From Phytohabitans aurantiacus (GTDB lineage Bacteria > Actinomycetota > Actinomycetes > Mycobacteriales > Micromonosporaceae), in contig NZ_BSDI01000007.1 of the NCBI RefSeq assembly GCF_027923225.1, positions 620,001 to 684,000 on the forward strand: DNA of 64,000 bases, in the 5' to 3' direction. Positions 17,821-25,153 of the stretch are shown here, one piece after another (position 1 is the stretch's first letter; every line of letters begins with the position of its first letter). The translations under genes were made by a program, and so were the position numbers. The notes beneath the pieces are model-generated. The model did no database searches. It was not told the DNA's origin and was given only the letters and a program-made list of their open reading frames with translations.

Positions 17821-18798
17821 TCAATGTCCGGACTTCATCTCGTCTGACGGCGCTTCGGGTTCCCATCGGGCACCCGAAGCGCTCAGAGCCTCCCACAGCC
17901 GGCGCAGCGCATGATCTCGAATCGGATCTAGGTCGGCTGGGTTGTAGAGGTCGGCGCCCATGAGGTCGCTGATCACCTTACGCGCCTTCTCGAAGGAGTT
18001 GTCGTTGCGACGCTCGAGCATTGAAATGACGGCACTGATGTCTTCAGGGTGCTCGATCAACTGTAGAATCACGAAGCCAACACCGTCGCGCTCTAGAGCT
18101 TTTACGTAGAAGTCCATCCGTTGCTGCTTCAAATTCAGCCGGTGCGCGGCATCCAGTTGTTCCAGTTGCCGACGCAGATCGGCCAGTTCGGCATCGTGTC
18201 GATCTTGCAGAAGCCTAAGATCGTGATCGAGCAGCGCCTGTTCCCGAGCGCGGCGGGACTCGGTTCGCCGGGCGAGATGCTCCTGCGCTCGATCATCCAA
18301 ACTCAGATCCACCGCACATGACGACAACACAATACCTTGATCAAGCATAAATGGCGCGGCCTTGAGATCGCTGTTGAGTTCGTCTTCGGCCATCGCGCAA
18401 GACTCAATCGCATGCTGACGGCTTAGGGGACGGAGCCTCTGATCCAGGAATGGCCAGAAGATCGCCTTGACATCTCGGATACCGAGTCGAGCAATGTCAT
18501 CCGGACCGTGAACCGCCCAGGTTAGATACATGGTCACCCGGAACCTGAATGCCTCCTCGGCGGATGGAAGTTCGAACTTTAATGTGATCGGATGATGTGC
18601 CGTATCGATCTCAAACAACCGATACGACTTGCGTAGTCGTTCACGGAGGGACGGCAACCTGCCACCTGATTCCGATAGTCCGCCATCGTGTATATACACG
18701 ATCCTGGTGTTGCCACGAGAGTGATTACTGAGCGCACGAAAACCAAAGAAGGGAACGGCGGAGTCTCTAATAATCGGATTGAGGTCAGGCTGCGTCAT
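17821..18798 (-). CDS. SPFH/band-7-like protein with C-terminal coiled coil
   Basis: This 325-residue protein is not firmly assignable. Residues about 60-170 follow an SPFH-like pattern (a strand-rich segment FELPSAEEAFRFRVTMYLTW, then RDVKAIFWPFLDQRLRP and a second strand VLSSCAVDLSLDD). Residues about 165-235 form a highly charged coiled coil (ERT-like heptads in RRAREQALLDHDLRLLQDRH). The C-terminal 90 residues are helical (LIEHPEDISAVISMLERRND). It has no transmembrane helix or signal peptide. ATG 18798 is inside the NTPase gene, overlapping its stop by 14 bases, so the two are translationally coupled. A scaffold or membrane-associated role is inferred only from the fold pattern. Confidence 0.6.
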   Translation of the reverse strand: MTQPDLNPIIRDSAVPFFGFRALSNHSRGNTRIVYIHDGGLSESGGRLPSLRERLRKSYRLFEIDTAHHPITLKFELPSAEEAFRFRVTMYLTWAVHGPDDIARLGIRDVKAIFWPFLDQRLRPLSRQHAIESCAMAEDELNSDLKAAPFMLDQGIVLSSCAVDLSLDDRAQEHLARRTESRRAREQALLDHDLRLLQDRHDAELADLRRQLEQLDAAHRLNLKQQRMDFYVKALERDGVGFVILQLIEHPEDISAVISMLERRNDNSFEKARKVISDLMGADLYNPADLDPIRDHALRRLWEALSASGARWEPEAPSDEMKSGH

Positions 18799-21019
18799 CG
18801 CGCATCCTCTCGGCTCGTAGTGCATTCAGCAGGATGTGGGCGGTCGCTGGGCTCGCATTGGGTTCGCTCGACCACTTCCGAAGGTTGAAACGGAGCGAAC
18901 GCAAATCTCGTTCAGATTCTGGAATCGCCGCTACCTGAACACTCAGCGGCTCCCGCACGTGCGGGTAACGCTCTGCCAGGCACACCCAATGATGAAGTAC
19001 ACCCATGGCGGCTTCGTCGAAGTTGGGCCTATTAATCGCCTTGCGCCACAATCCGGCTACAACTCCTCGATATGCCGGCACGTCTCTGACACGCCACAAG
19101 AGTCTCGGCCACAATGCACCAGTCTCTGGATCTGTGTATTCGCGGTCAAGTGCGATTTGAAGGAACGTCGCCAGCGATGTTCGAATACGCTCGATATTGC
19201 GATCGGTCGCCCAACGGTTAACGCTATCCAACACAAGGTATGCCTGGGCAGGGTCGGACGACGCAAAGAGATCGGTGGCGGCCTGGCAGATCGTCTGCTT
19301 AAGCCTGTAACTAACGGAGTCTGCCTGCTTTTCGAGAATCCTGAGCGCGCGACGAGTGTCGCTGGCCCCCACGCTGCCCCCCAGCGCCGCAGCTGCGGTC
19401 AACTGCAAAGGCAACGGTCGTTCCTCGTCCACCCAGTCCTCGACAAGGTTCCAAATCACCGCCGCTTGATCGGGCCGAAGAGCGGGCACCCGCAGCGCCG
19501 AAACCGCAGCTTGTCGGTCCTCCCGCCGCCAACTCCCCGCCCATCCCAACAACACCTGCTCGTACGTCCGGTAGAAGTCCAGCGCGGCCACCATCCCGAC
19601 TGCTGTAGCGGCGCTTGCCCGCACTCGGGCGTCGTTGCCCATCGCCAACTCTCGCAGCCAAGCGAGCAGAATCGGATGCAGACCGGGATAGTCTTCCCAT
19701 AGGAGCTGCAATAGTCGCCTTGGATACGCGTTGAGATCCGATAGAACAACCCGCGCGGACACTTCGCCGTAGCCCGTGTCCTCACGGCCCTCGGCCACTC
19801 GTGCGCGGACCGCCGCCAGAAGATCCTGCGTCGTACGCGCGAACGCACGAACGCGCGGCGGCTTATGTGGACGCCGAGCACGCTGGATGTGGCTATGCAA
19901 GAGCCCTCCAGCCTCCGCGACGGTGGCGAACGGAAGTCCGTTTAGGACCGCCAGCGCGATCGCGAAGGTCTGGTCCTCCGCTTCGGGCAACGCTCGAAAC
20001 CAGGCCGTGAATCGCTCCTTCGAGGGATCGGCGGCACAGACCGTTTCGACGTCGACCTCGCCCAGTACAGCCGGCCGCAGTCTTACTGCGAGCCGGTACA
20101 CCTCGTCGAGGCCGCACCTCTCGGCAGCCAGATCCGCGAGCACAGCGCCAACAGCAGGCTTCGCCACCACATCGCATGCAGCCGCGTAATGTTCCTCACC
20201 GACCTCTGCGAACAATTGACTTTTCAGCACGTCGGCCGCGACCGGCGGGGCATCCAACTCCTGCGCGAACGACGCCAGCCCCGGACTCAACGCTGGGAGG
20301 TCGAGAGCCGTGACGACCACGACTCGGGACCGTCTGCGCCGCAGACGACCGACAAACGATTCAAGGTCGATAGCATGAGCATCTGCGGCTGCCACGATCT
20401 CAACGAGATACCCCGTCTGATCGTGCAAGCTGTCATCATCGACCTGGACAAGATCAGCCAGTCTTCCAACCCTGCGGACGCCACCCTCACACATCGCGTC
20501 CAACAGGTGCAGCGCCGTCCATGCCTTTCCATAGCCTGCCGGACCAGCAATTACCAGCGCCGCCTTCTCCACAAGCTTCCGCCATAGCACGGTGTGCCCT
20601 GGACGACGAACGAATCTTTGGCGTACCTTCGCCAGTACCTCAGGTGGGACCGGCTCGAAGCGCTCACCACCCGACAGCGAGGGTGAGGCGTAGATGTAGT
20701 TGTATTGATGAGCCACCTGCTGATGGCCGGCAAGGGCACCGAGATTCCGGAAGGCCGCCTCCTGCGCCAGCGCTTCGAGATTGCGCGACCTCCGACTGGA
20801 CTCGTCGGTCACCGCTGCCATCAGGCCGGTAAGGGTTCCGACGTCCTCTGCGTCGGCCTTGTCCGAATCGCCTTCGCCAGACTCCGCCTTGGTGGAAGCG
20901 GGCTCCATCGCGGCTTTGTCGGCAGTCTCGCGCTCATTTATCTTTGACGATCCTGGGCTTGCCTGATCGCCGTCCTTCTTGGTCTCCCTCACTCTTCGTT
21001 CGTCGTCCATCGCAGTCAC
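18785..21019 (-). CDS. P-loop NTPase with helical-repeat C-terminus (STAND-like)
   Basis: This is a 744-residue protein. Residues 1-80 are an acidic, disordered tail. Residues 92-115 hold a Tyr/Asn/Gln-rich patch (GHQQVAHQYNYIYAS). A P-loop follows at 159-166 (GPAGYGKA), where Lys165 is kept but the usual following Thr/Ser is Ala. The Walker B strand (VVVVTALDLPAL) is weak. The C-terminal half (about 380-740) is alpha-helical and HEAT-like, for example DARVRASAATAVGMVAALD. The layout, nucleotide-binding core plus helical sensor, resembles STAND-type conflict proteins but I cannot name the subfamily. The start is GTG 21019, overlapping the cyclase-like stop by 4 bases; ATG three codons later is an alternative. 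Confidence 0.7.
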   Translation of the reverse strand: MTAMDDERRVRETKKDGDQASPGSSKINERETADKAAMEPASTKAESGEGDSDKADAEDVGTLTGLMAAVTDESSRRSRNLEALAQEAAFRNLGALAGHQQVAHQYNYIYASPSLSGGERFEPVPPEVLAKVRQRFVRRPGHTVLWRKLVEKAALVIAGPAGYGKAWTALHLLDAMCEGGVRRVGRLADLVQVDDDSLHDQTGYLVEIVAAADAHAIDLESFVGRLRRRRSRVVVVTALDLPALSPGLASFAQELDAPPVAADVLKSQLFAEVGEEHYAAACDVVAKPAVGAVLADLAAERCGLDEVYRLAVRLRPAVLGEVDVETVCAADPSKERFTAWFRALPEAEDQTFAIALAVLNGLPFATVAEAGGLLHSHIQRARRPHKPPRVRAFARTTQDLLAAVRARVAEGREDTGYGEVSARVVLSDLNAYPRRLLQLLWEDYPGLHPILLAWLRELAMGNDARVRASAATAVGMVAALDFYRTYEQVLLGWAGSWRREDRQAAVSALRVPALRPDQAAVIWNLVEDWVDEERPLPLQLTAAAALGGSVGASDTRRALRILEKQADSVSYRLKQTICQAATDLFASSDPAQAYLVLDSVNRWATDRNIERIRTSLATFLQIALDREYTDPETGALWPRLLWRVRDVPAYRGVVAGLWRKAINRPNFDEAAMGVLHHWVCLAERYPHVREPLSVQVAAIPESERDLRSLRFNLRKWSSEPNASPATAHILLNALRAERMRDDAA

Positions 21020-21855
21020 CCGCGGCCGCTTGAGCCGCTGTTGGTCACGATGTGCCCGCTGTTGATGGTGCCACTGTTGGTGTTCTGCCTGCCTCCCACC
21101 ATGCCACCGGAGACACCACCGTTAATGAAGAGGACATCGCCGGACGGGGTATCCCGCTGCGAGCCGGCGACCGTGTCGGTCTTCGACGGTTCGTCGGGTT
21201 CGATGACCGGAGGGTGCCGAAGTCCGGGCACGCCTACCCAGGCCAGCATGCGGCCGCGCTTGAGATCAAGATCGACACACCGAAACCATGTGGGATCGTC
21301 GGCCGGGTCGCTACAGAACGCGCCGCGATAGAATTCGTCCGAAACGACGACTACCATGCGCGCTCGTGGCGCTGCGGCCAGCATTTGCCGAACACGATCG
21401 TTGTTCACCATGCCAAAGGCACGATCAACTTCAGCGCCGCTTGAACCACGTTTGTCCCGGGTGACCTCTCCGCAGTGCAGGACGAGGCGCAGGCGCATCG
21501 GGGCGTCGCCAACCTTACGGTCACCGAGCGCCCGGTCAAGCTCCGCGACAAAAGGTGGCCCGAGCCGCCTCTTGGCAATGGCGCCGGGCACAAGCAGGTA
21601 AACCCCATCGCCTCGATCCTCTATCAGGTCCTCGCTCCACTCGACCCCACTGAGGTGAAGGCTGTTGCGCACGATGCTGTGGAGGACCTCACGTACGACT
21701 GGCTTCTCCTTGTCCGACAGCGATCCGCTGCCCTCGACGTCTACGACAATGATCGAGAAGTGGTGTGTGTCAAGCATCTGGACGACTCCCTCAAGATGGG
21801 TCTGTCGCCCGTGTCTATACTTCAGCTCCATCGCAGTCTGTGGATTTTTACTCAC
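21016..21855 (-). CDS. Class III nucleotidyl cyclase-like protein with Gly/Asn-rich tail
   Basis: This is a 279-residue protein whose first 210 residues follow the class III cyclase fold: a strand ending at metal-type Asp39 (IIVVDVEGSG), the hairpin with Asp83 (EDRGDGVYLLVP), then LRLVLHCGEV where active cyclases have a RIGIHTGEV-like strand. The catalytic Asn and Arg of the usual VNxAxRL helix are replaced (VDRAFGM has Asp and Gly), so it may be an altered or inactive cyclase. Residues 239-279 form a Gly/Asn/Ser-rich tail (INGGVSGGMVGG, NTNSGTINSG). GTG 21855 overlaps the regulator stop by 4 bases, and the stop overlaps the NTPase start by 4, giving tight coupling. Confidence 0.7.
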   Translation of the reverse strand: MSKNPQTAMELKYRHGRQTHLEGVVQMLDTHHFSIIVVDVEGSGSLSDKEKPVVREVLHSIVRNSLHLSGVEWSEDLIEDRGDGVYLLVPGAIAKRRLGPPFVAELDRALGDRKVGDAPMRLRLVLHCGEVTRDKRGSSGAEVDRAFGMVNNDRVRQMLAAAPRARMVVVVSDEFYRGAFCSDPADDPTWFRCVDLDLKRGRMLAWVGVPGLRHPPVIEPDEPSKTDTVAGSQRDTPSGDVLFINGGVSGGMVGGRQNTNSGTINSGHIVTNSGSSGRG

Positions 21856-22535
21856 TCATGCTCGGAATGACCGATCAGCCGATCCATCCTCTTGATCACG
21901 ATTCGACGTCGCCCTGTGAGGACCGTGCCCTCCTCCCGCAGCCGGCGTAGCGCCTTCGCCACAGCCTCGCGGGACGCGCCGGTAGCTTCGGCGATCTCCT
22001 CCTGCGACAAAGCCAGCGAGATCGTCACGACGCCATCCACCCCCGGCTGGCCGTGTGTCTGCGCCAACTCGACGAGTAAGAGCGACACCCGCTGCGGAAC
22101 GTCGAAGCCGCTGAACTCCAGCCGACGACGATCGGACTCCCGTAACCGCGTCACGACGGCGGCGAGGACGGCAAGCAGGGCATCGGGATTGCTTCGCAGG
22201 TGTTGGCGGAACGTCGACGTCGCGATGAGCCGGGCACGAACATCATCCAAGGCACGCACCGTGGCGGAGTGCGGCTGCCCATCAAGGGCAGCAAGCTCGC
22301 CAACGACCTCTCCGGCGCCGCGCAGTCCGAGCAGCGCCTCACGCCCATTGCTGACCGAGGCCGTAATCTTGACTACGCCAGATGTAATGATCGCAATATG
22401 TCCGGAGCGGTCGCCTTGCGCGAGAAGCTTTTGTCCGACTCCGAATCGAACTGGACGCCCAGCCGGAAGTAGCTCCGCCAATCGCTGACGAAGGTCGGGG
22501 GGCAGAAGAGACGAAGTTAGCCCAGATACTGCCAT
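21852..22535 (-). CDS. CRP/FNR-family regulator (cyclic-nucleotide-binding domain plus winged helix)
   Basis: This is a 227-residue regulator. Residues about 10-125 form a cNMP-binding beta-roll with the phosphate-binding cassette GELAALDGQPHSATV. The Glu (80) that contacts the ribose in CRP is kept, but the phosphate-contacting Arg is His89. A long helix leads to an HTH_Crp domain with LSQEEIAEATGASREAV (about 174-200). It heads the coupled operon with the cyclase-like gene, so it may sense the product of that protein and control the operon. ATG 22535 is chosen because GGAAGGGG lies just upstream; the frame is open to 22571. The altered cassette suggests a non-standard ligand or none. Confidence 0.88.
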   Translation of the reverse strand: MAVSGLTSSLLPPDLRQRLAELLPAGRPVRFGVGQKLLAQGDRSGHIAIITSGVVKITASVSNGREALLGLRGAGEVVGELAALDGQPHSATVRALDDVRARLIATSTFRQHLRSNPDALLAVLAAVVTRLRESDRRRLEFSGFDVPQRVSLLLVELAQTHGQPGVDGVVTISLALSQEEIAEATGASREAVAKALRRLREEGTVLTGRRRIVIKRMDRLIGHSEHE

Positions 22536-22570
22536 TCGTCGCCCCTTCCGCCAGGGACCACCCAGTACCA

Positions 22571-22602
22571 CCGTCGAGGTGAATGTAGTCCTACATCGAC
22601 GG
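22571..22602. promoter_or_regulatory. Inverted repeat in the regulator's promoter region
   Basis: A perfect 14-base palindrome, ATGTAG-TC-CTACAT (22583-22596), is flanked by CCGTCG on the left and CGACGG on the right, with six extra bases on the left arm. It lies 36 bases upstream of the CRP/FNR-type gene and just after the stop of the nucleoside hydrolase gene. The TGTA-N-TACA core resembles CRP/FNR operators, so an autoregulatory site is likely. It could also act as a terminator for the upstream gene, though no T-run follows. Confidence 0.5.
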
Positions 22603-22608
22603 TGCAGG

Positions 22609-23556
22609 CTATTTCTGGAGCAGTGCCAGCTTGGCGTAGAAGTCTTGGAGCATGAGGCGGACGTCGAGGTGGGTGTAGACCCGGATCGGGCGGCCGTCCG
22701 GGCGCTCCTCGTAGCCGCCGTCGCCGGTGATCCGGGGCGCGGGGCGCACCACGTGCCGGCTCGACGAGGTGTCCGGGTGGAAGTTGGACTGGAGCGTCGA
22801 GAGCAGCACGAGCGGGCTGTCGCCCATGATGTACGTCTCGCCGAGGCCCCGGCCTGCCTCGGCCAAGTACTCGCCGACCGCGCACAGCCTGTCGTACAGG
22901 TGCTCGCCGATCCGGCCCGCCGGCCGCACGTACGCCTCGATCTCCGCCATGCCCGCGATGGTCTGGCGGTACGCGTCGCGGGGCACCTGCCACAGCGGTA
23001 TCGGTGAGTCGAAGACGACCTGGGCGGCCGCGATGTCGATGCTCAGGTTGTACTCGGGCCCGGGCGTGTCCGGTGGCGGCGACGCCAGGTCGGGGTACTC
23101 GGGGCCACCGATCCAGATCGCGGTCAGCCGCTCGGCGATGCGCGGCTCCATCAGGTAGGCGCTGGCCAGTTCGGTGAGCCCGGCGCCAAAGGTCGCGTAC
23201 AGCGGCAGGTCGGTGTCGGTGCGCATCGCCTCCGCGACGATGGCCTCGGCACCCGCGGAGGGGCGGGGCGTAAGGGTATCGGCGAGGGCCACATTGGACC
23301 CCGGGTACGCCGGCACCATCCGCTCCATGATGGACAGTACCTCGACGACCCGCTCGTACGACTCGTCCGCCGACCGCCGCGCCGGGTTCGCCGGGTCGGC
23401 GGGAAGGTGCGAGCCGATGATCGCGCGCAGGTCGGCGGCGGGCGAGAGCAGTTGGTGTACCAGTTGGGCGAGCCCGTCCGGGTCGCCGCAGTAGTCGTTG
23501 TCGGTGACGACGCGGCAGCGCGGGCCGCCGTACGGCTGGAATCGCACCGCCGTCAC
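22609..23556 (-). CDS. Nucleoside hydrolase-family protein
   Basis: This 315-residue protein begins with a variant of the inosine/uridine hydrolase motif (VVTDNDYCGDPDGLAQLVHQ), which supplies Ca-binding Asp residues. Further family features are SNVALADTL near residue 90, a central strand with AIWIGGPE, and SIDIAAAQVVFDSPIPLWQVP, which carries the conserved Asn-x-x-x-Asp neighbourhood. The enzyme should cleave N-glycosidic bonds of a ribonucleoside or related substrate. The start GTG 23556 overlaps the stop of the fumarylacetoacetase-family gene by 4 bases. These two genes form a minus-strand operon that diverges from the TetR/sulfatase operon. Confidence 0.88.
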   Translation of the reverse strand: MTAVRFQPYGGPRCRVVTDNDYCGDPDGLAQLVHQLLSPAADLRAIIGSHLPADPANPARRSADESYERVVEVLSIMERMVPAYPGSNVALADTLTPRPSAGAEAIVAEAMRTDTDLPLYATFGAGLTELASAYLMEPRIAERLTAIWIGGPEYPDLASPPPDTPGPEYNLSIDIAAAQVVFDSPIPLWQVPRDAYRQTIAGMAEIEAYVRPAGRIGEHLYDRLCAVGEYLAEAGRGLGETYIMGDSPLVLLSTLQSNFHPDTSSSRHVVRPAPRITGDGGYEERPDGRPIRVYTHLDVRLMLQDFYAKLALLQK

Positions 23557-24377
23557 GCGCCCGCGATGATCCGGTTGGCGCAGCTCCCGAGCCCGTCCAC
23601 GGTCGTGACGAGGCGCTGGCCGGCCCGCAGGTACCGGGGCGGCTTGCGCGCGTGCCCGACGCCGCCCGGAGTACCGGTCGCGATCACGTCACCGGGCTGA
23701 AGGGTGACCATCGTCGAGATGTACTCGACCAGGGCGACCGGGTCGAACAGCAGGTCACCGGTGTTGTCGCGCTGCACGGTCTCGCCGTCGAGCGCGGTGC
23801 TGATCTCGACCTTCGGCCGTACGCCGCCGGGCACCTCGTCCGGGGTGACCAGGTACGGGCCGAGCGGCGTGGTGGCCTCCCAGGTCTTGCCCTGCAGCCA
23901 CTCCTTGGTGCGGTACTGCCAGTCGCGGCAGGTCACGTCGTTGAGCACCGCGAAGCCCGCGATCGCGTCTTCGGCCGCGGTGCCCCGGGCCCGGCGCACC
24001 GGCGTGCCGATGATGACGGCGAGCTCGCACTCCCAGTCGAACGCGGCGGTCTCGGGCGGGAGCACGATGTCGTCGCCGGCGCCGACGAGCGCCTCGGCGT
24101 ACTTGGCGAACAGCGTCGGGTACTCCGGCAGGTCGCGGCCCATCTCCAGGATGTGGTTGCGGTAGTTGAGGCCCACGCAGACGATCTTGCTGGGGCGCGG
24201 CACCACGGGCGCGTACTCGGCACCGTCGAGCGGGTACGCCGGCCCGCCGGCGACGGCCCGCCCCGGGCTCGCCAGGTACTCCCCCACATCGGCGGCGCCG
24301 AGGTCGACCAGGTGATCGTCCTCGACCCGTACCGCTCGGGTGGCGCCATCGGCGGTGCGGATGGTGGCCAGTCTCAT
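23553..24377 (-). CDS. Fumarylacetoacetate hydrolase-family enzyme
   Basis: This enzyme of about 274 residues has the FAH C-terminal fold: KIVCVGLNYRNH, metal-binding Glu residues in DWECELAVIIG, DVTCRDWQ, KTWEATTPLGPYLV, and the closing GDVIATGTPGGVGHAR. Members hydrolyse or decarboxylate 2-ketoacids with acyl groups, often in catabolism of aromatics or sugar acids (2-keto-3-deoxy acids). In this setting it could process a sugar-acid product of the neighbouring glycan locus; that is inference. ATG 24377 is preceded by GGAAGGA. It shares a 179-base divergent promoter region with the TetR gene. Confidence 0.92.
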   Translation of the reverse strand: MRLATIRTADGATRAVRVEDDHLVDLGAADVGEYLASPGRAVAGGPAYPLDGAEYAPVVPRPSKIVCVGLNYRNHILEMGRDLPEYPTLFAKYAEALVGAGDDIVLPPETAAFDWECELAVIIGTPVRRARGTAAEDAIAGFAVLNDVTCRDWQYRTKEWLQGKTWEATTPLGPYLVTPDEVPGGVRPKVEISTALDGETVQRDNTGDLLFDPVALVEYISTMVTLQPGDVIATGTPGGVGHARKPPRYLRAGQRLVTTVDGLGSCANRIIAGA

Positions 24378-24513
24378 CGGTGCGGTCCTTCCACGCGGCA
24401 GGCGAACAGCATCCTCCCGAGAGGGCTCCGGGAACACAGAGTTCTGCTCTGAAGAACCACCGCGGTTTGTGTCCAGCACGTTTCAAAAATCTCGCCACGA
24501 GCTCTCGACAACC

Positions 24514-24529
24514 TACCGAGTGGTCGGTA
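24514..24529. promoter_or_regulatory. Candidate TetR operator
   Basis: A perfect inverted repeat TACCGA-GTGG-TCGGTA lies between the divergent FAH and TetR genes, 27 bases ahead of the TetR start. This ACCGANNNNTCGGT shape is typical of TetR operators. It would let the regulator control both its own operon and the divergent FAH/nucleoside hydrolase pair. Confidence 0.65.
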
Positions 24530-24556
24530 AGTTACCGCAACCAAGGAGGTCGCCAA

Positions 24557-25153
24557 ATGACCGAATCCCCTGGTCGTCGCCGTCTCAAGCCCGGCGCACG
24601 CCGGCGTCAGATCCTCGATGTCGCCACCCGCGAGATCGCCGCCTCGGGCTTCCGGGGCGCCTCGCTGGCCGAGATCGCGGAGAGTGTCGGCGTCTCGCAG
24701 CCGGGGCTGCTGCACCACTACCCGAGCAAGGCCGCCCTGCTGCTGGCGGTGCTGGAGCAGAAGAGCGCGGAGGACACCAAGCTCGTCGACGAGGTCTTCG
24801 CCGACGCCGAGGGCACCGTCGGGCAGGCGATCACGGCCCTCGTGGAGATGAACCAGCGCGACCCGGAACGGATACGGCTCTACACGGTCATCGCGGCCGA
24901 GAGCATCGACGCCAACCACCCGGCGCACGACTTCTACCTCCAGCGGTACCGCAGCATCCGCAGGCGGCTCGCCGGCCGCCTCACCGAGGACATCAAGCGC
25001 GGCCGGCTGCCCGAGAGCCTCGACCCCGTCGACGTGGCGACCGCGATCCTCGCCCTGATGGACGGCCTGCAGTTTCAGTGGTTGCTCGACCCGTCGATCG
25101 ACATGGTCCAGCCCATCAGGGCGTACTTCGCTCGACTCTACGGAAAGGCATGA
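24557..25153 (+). CDS. TetR-family regulator of the sulfatase/glycosidase operon
   Basis: This 198-residue regulator has an N-terminal TetR helix-turn-helix (ILDVATREIAASGFRGASL, then VGVSQPGLLHHYPSKAALL) and an all-helical C-terminal ligand domain. The ribosome site AAGGAGGT at 24543-24550 is perfect and fixes ATG 24557. Its stop overlaps the GH3 start (ATGA), so it is the first gene of the long operon. The nearby 6-4-6 inverted repeat is its probable operator. The ligand is likely to be a breakdown product of the transported glycoside, which is inference. Confidence 0.93.
   Translation: MTESPGRRRLKPGARRRQILDVATREIAASGFRGASLAEIAESVGVSQPGLLHHYPSKAALLLAVLEQKSAEDTKLVDEVFADAEGTVGQAITALVEMNQRDPERIRLYTVIAAESIDANHPAHDFYLQRYRSIRRRLAGRLTEDIKRGRLPESLDPVDVATAILALMDGLQFQWLLDPSIDMVQPIRAYFARLYGKA

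Noticed and set aside
17274..22535. A standard two-gene Pycsar system
   Set aside because: The PycTM-like gene is not next to the cyclase-like gene, is on the opposite strand, and the cyclase-like protein lacks the usual catalytic Asn/Arg. I therefore describe it as Pycsar-related only.
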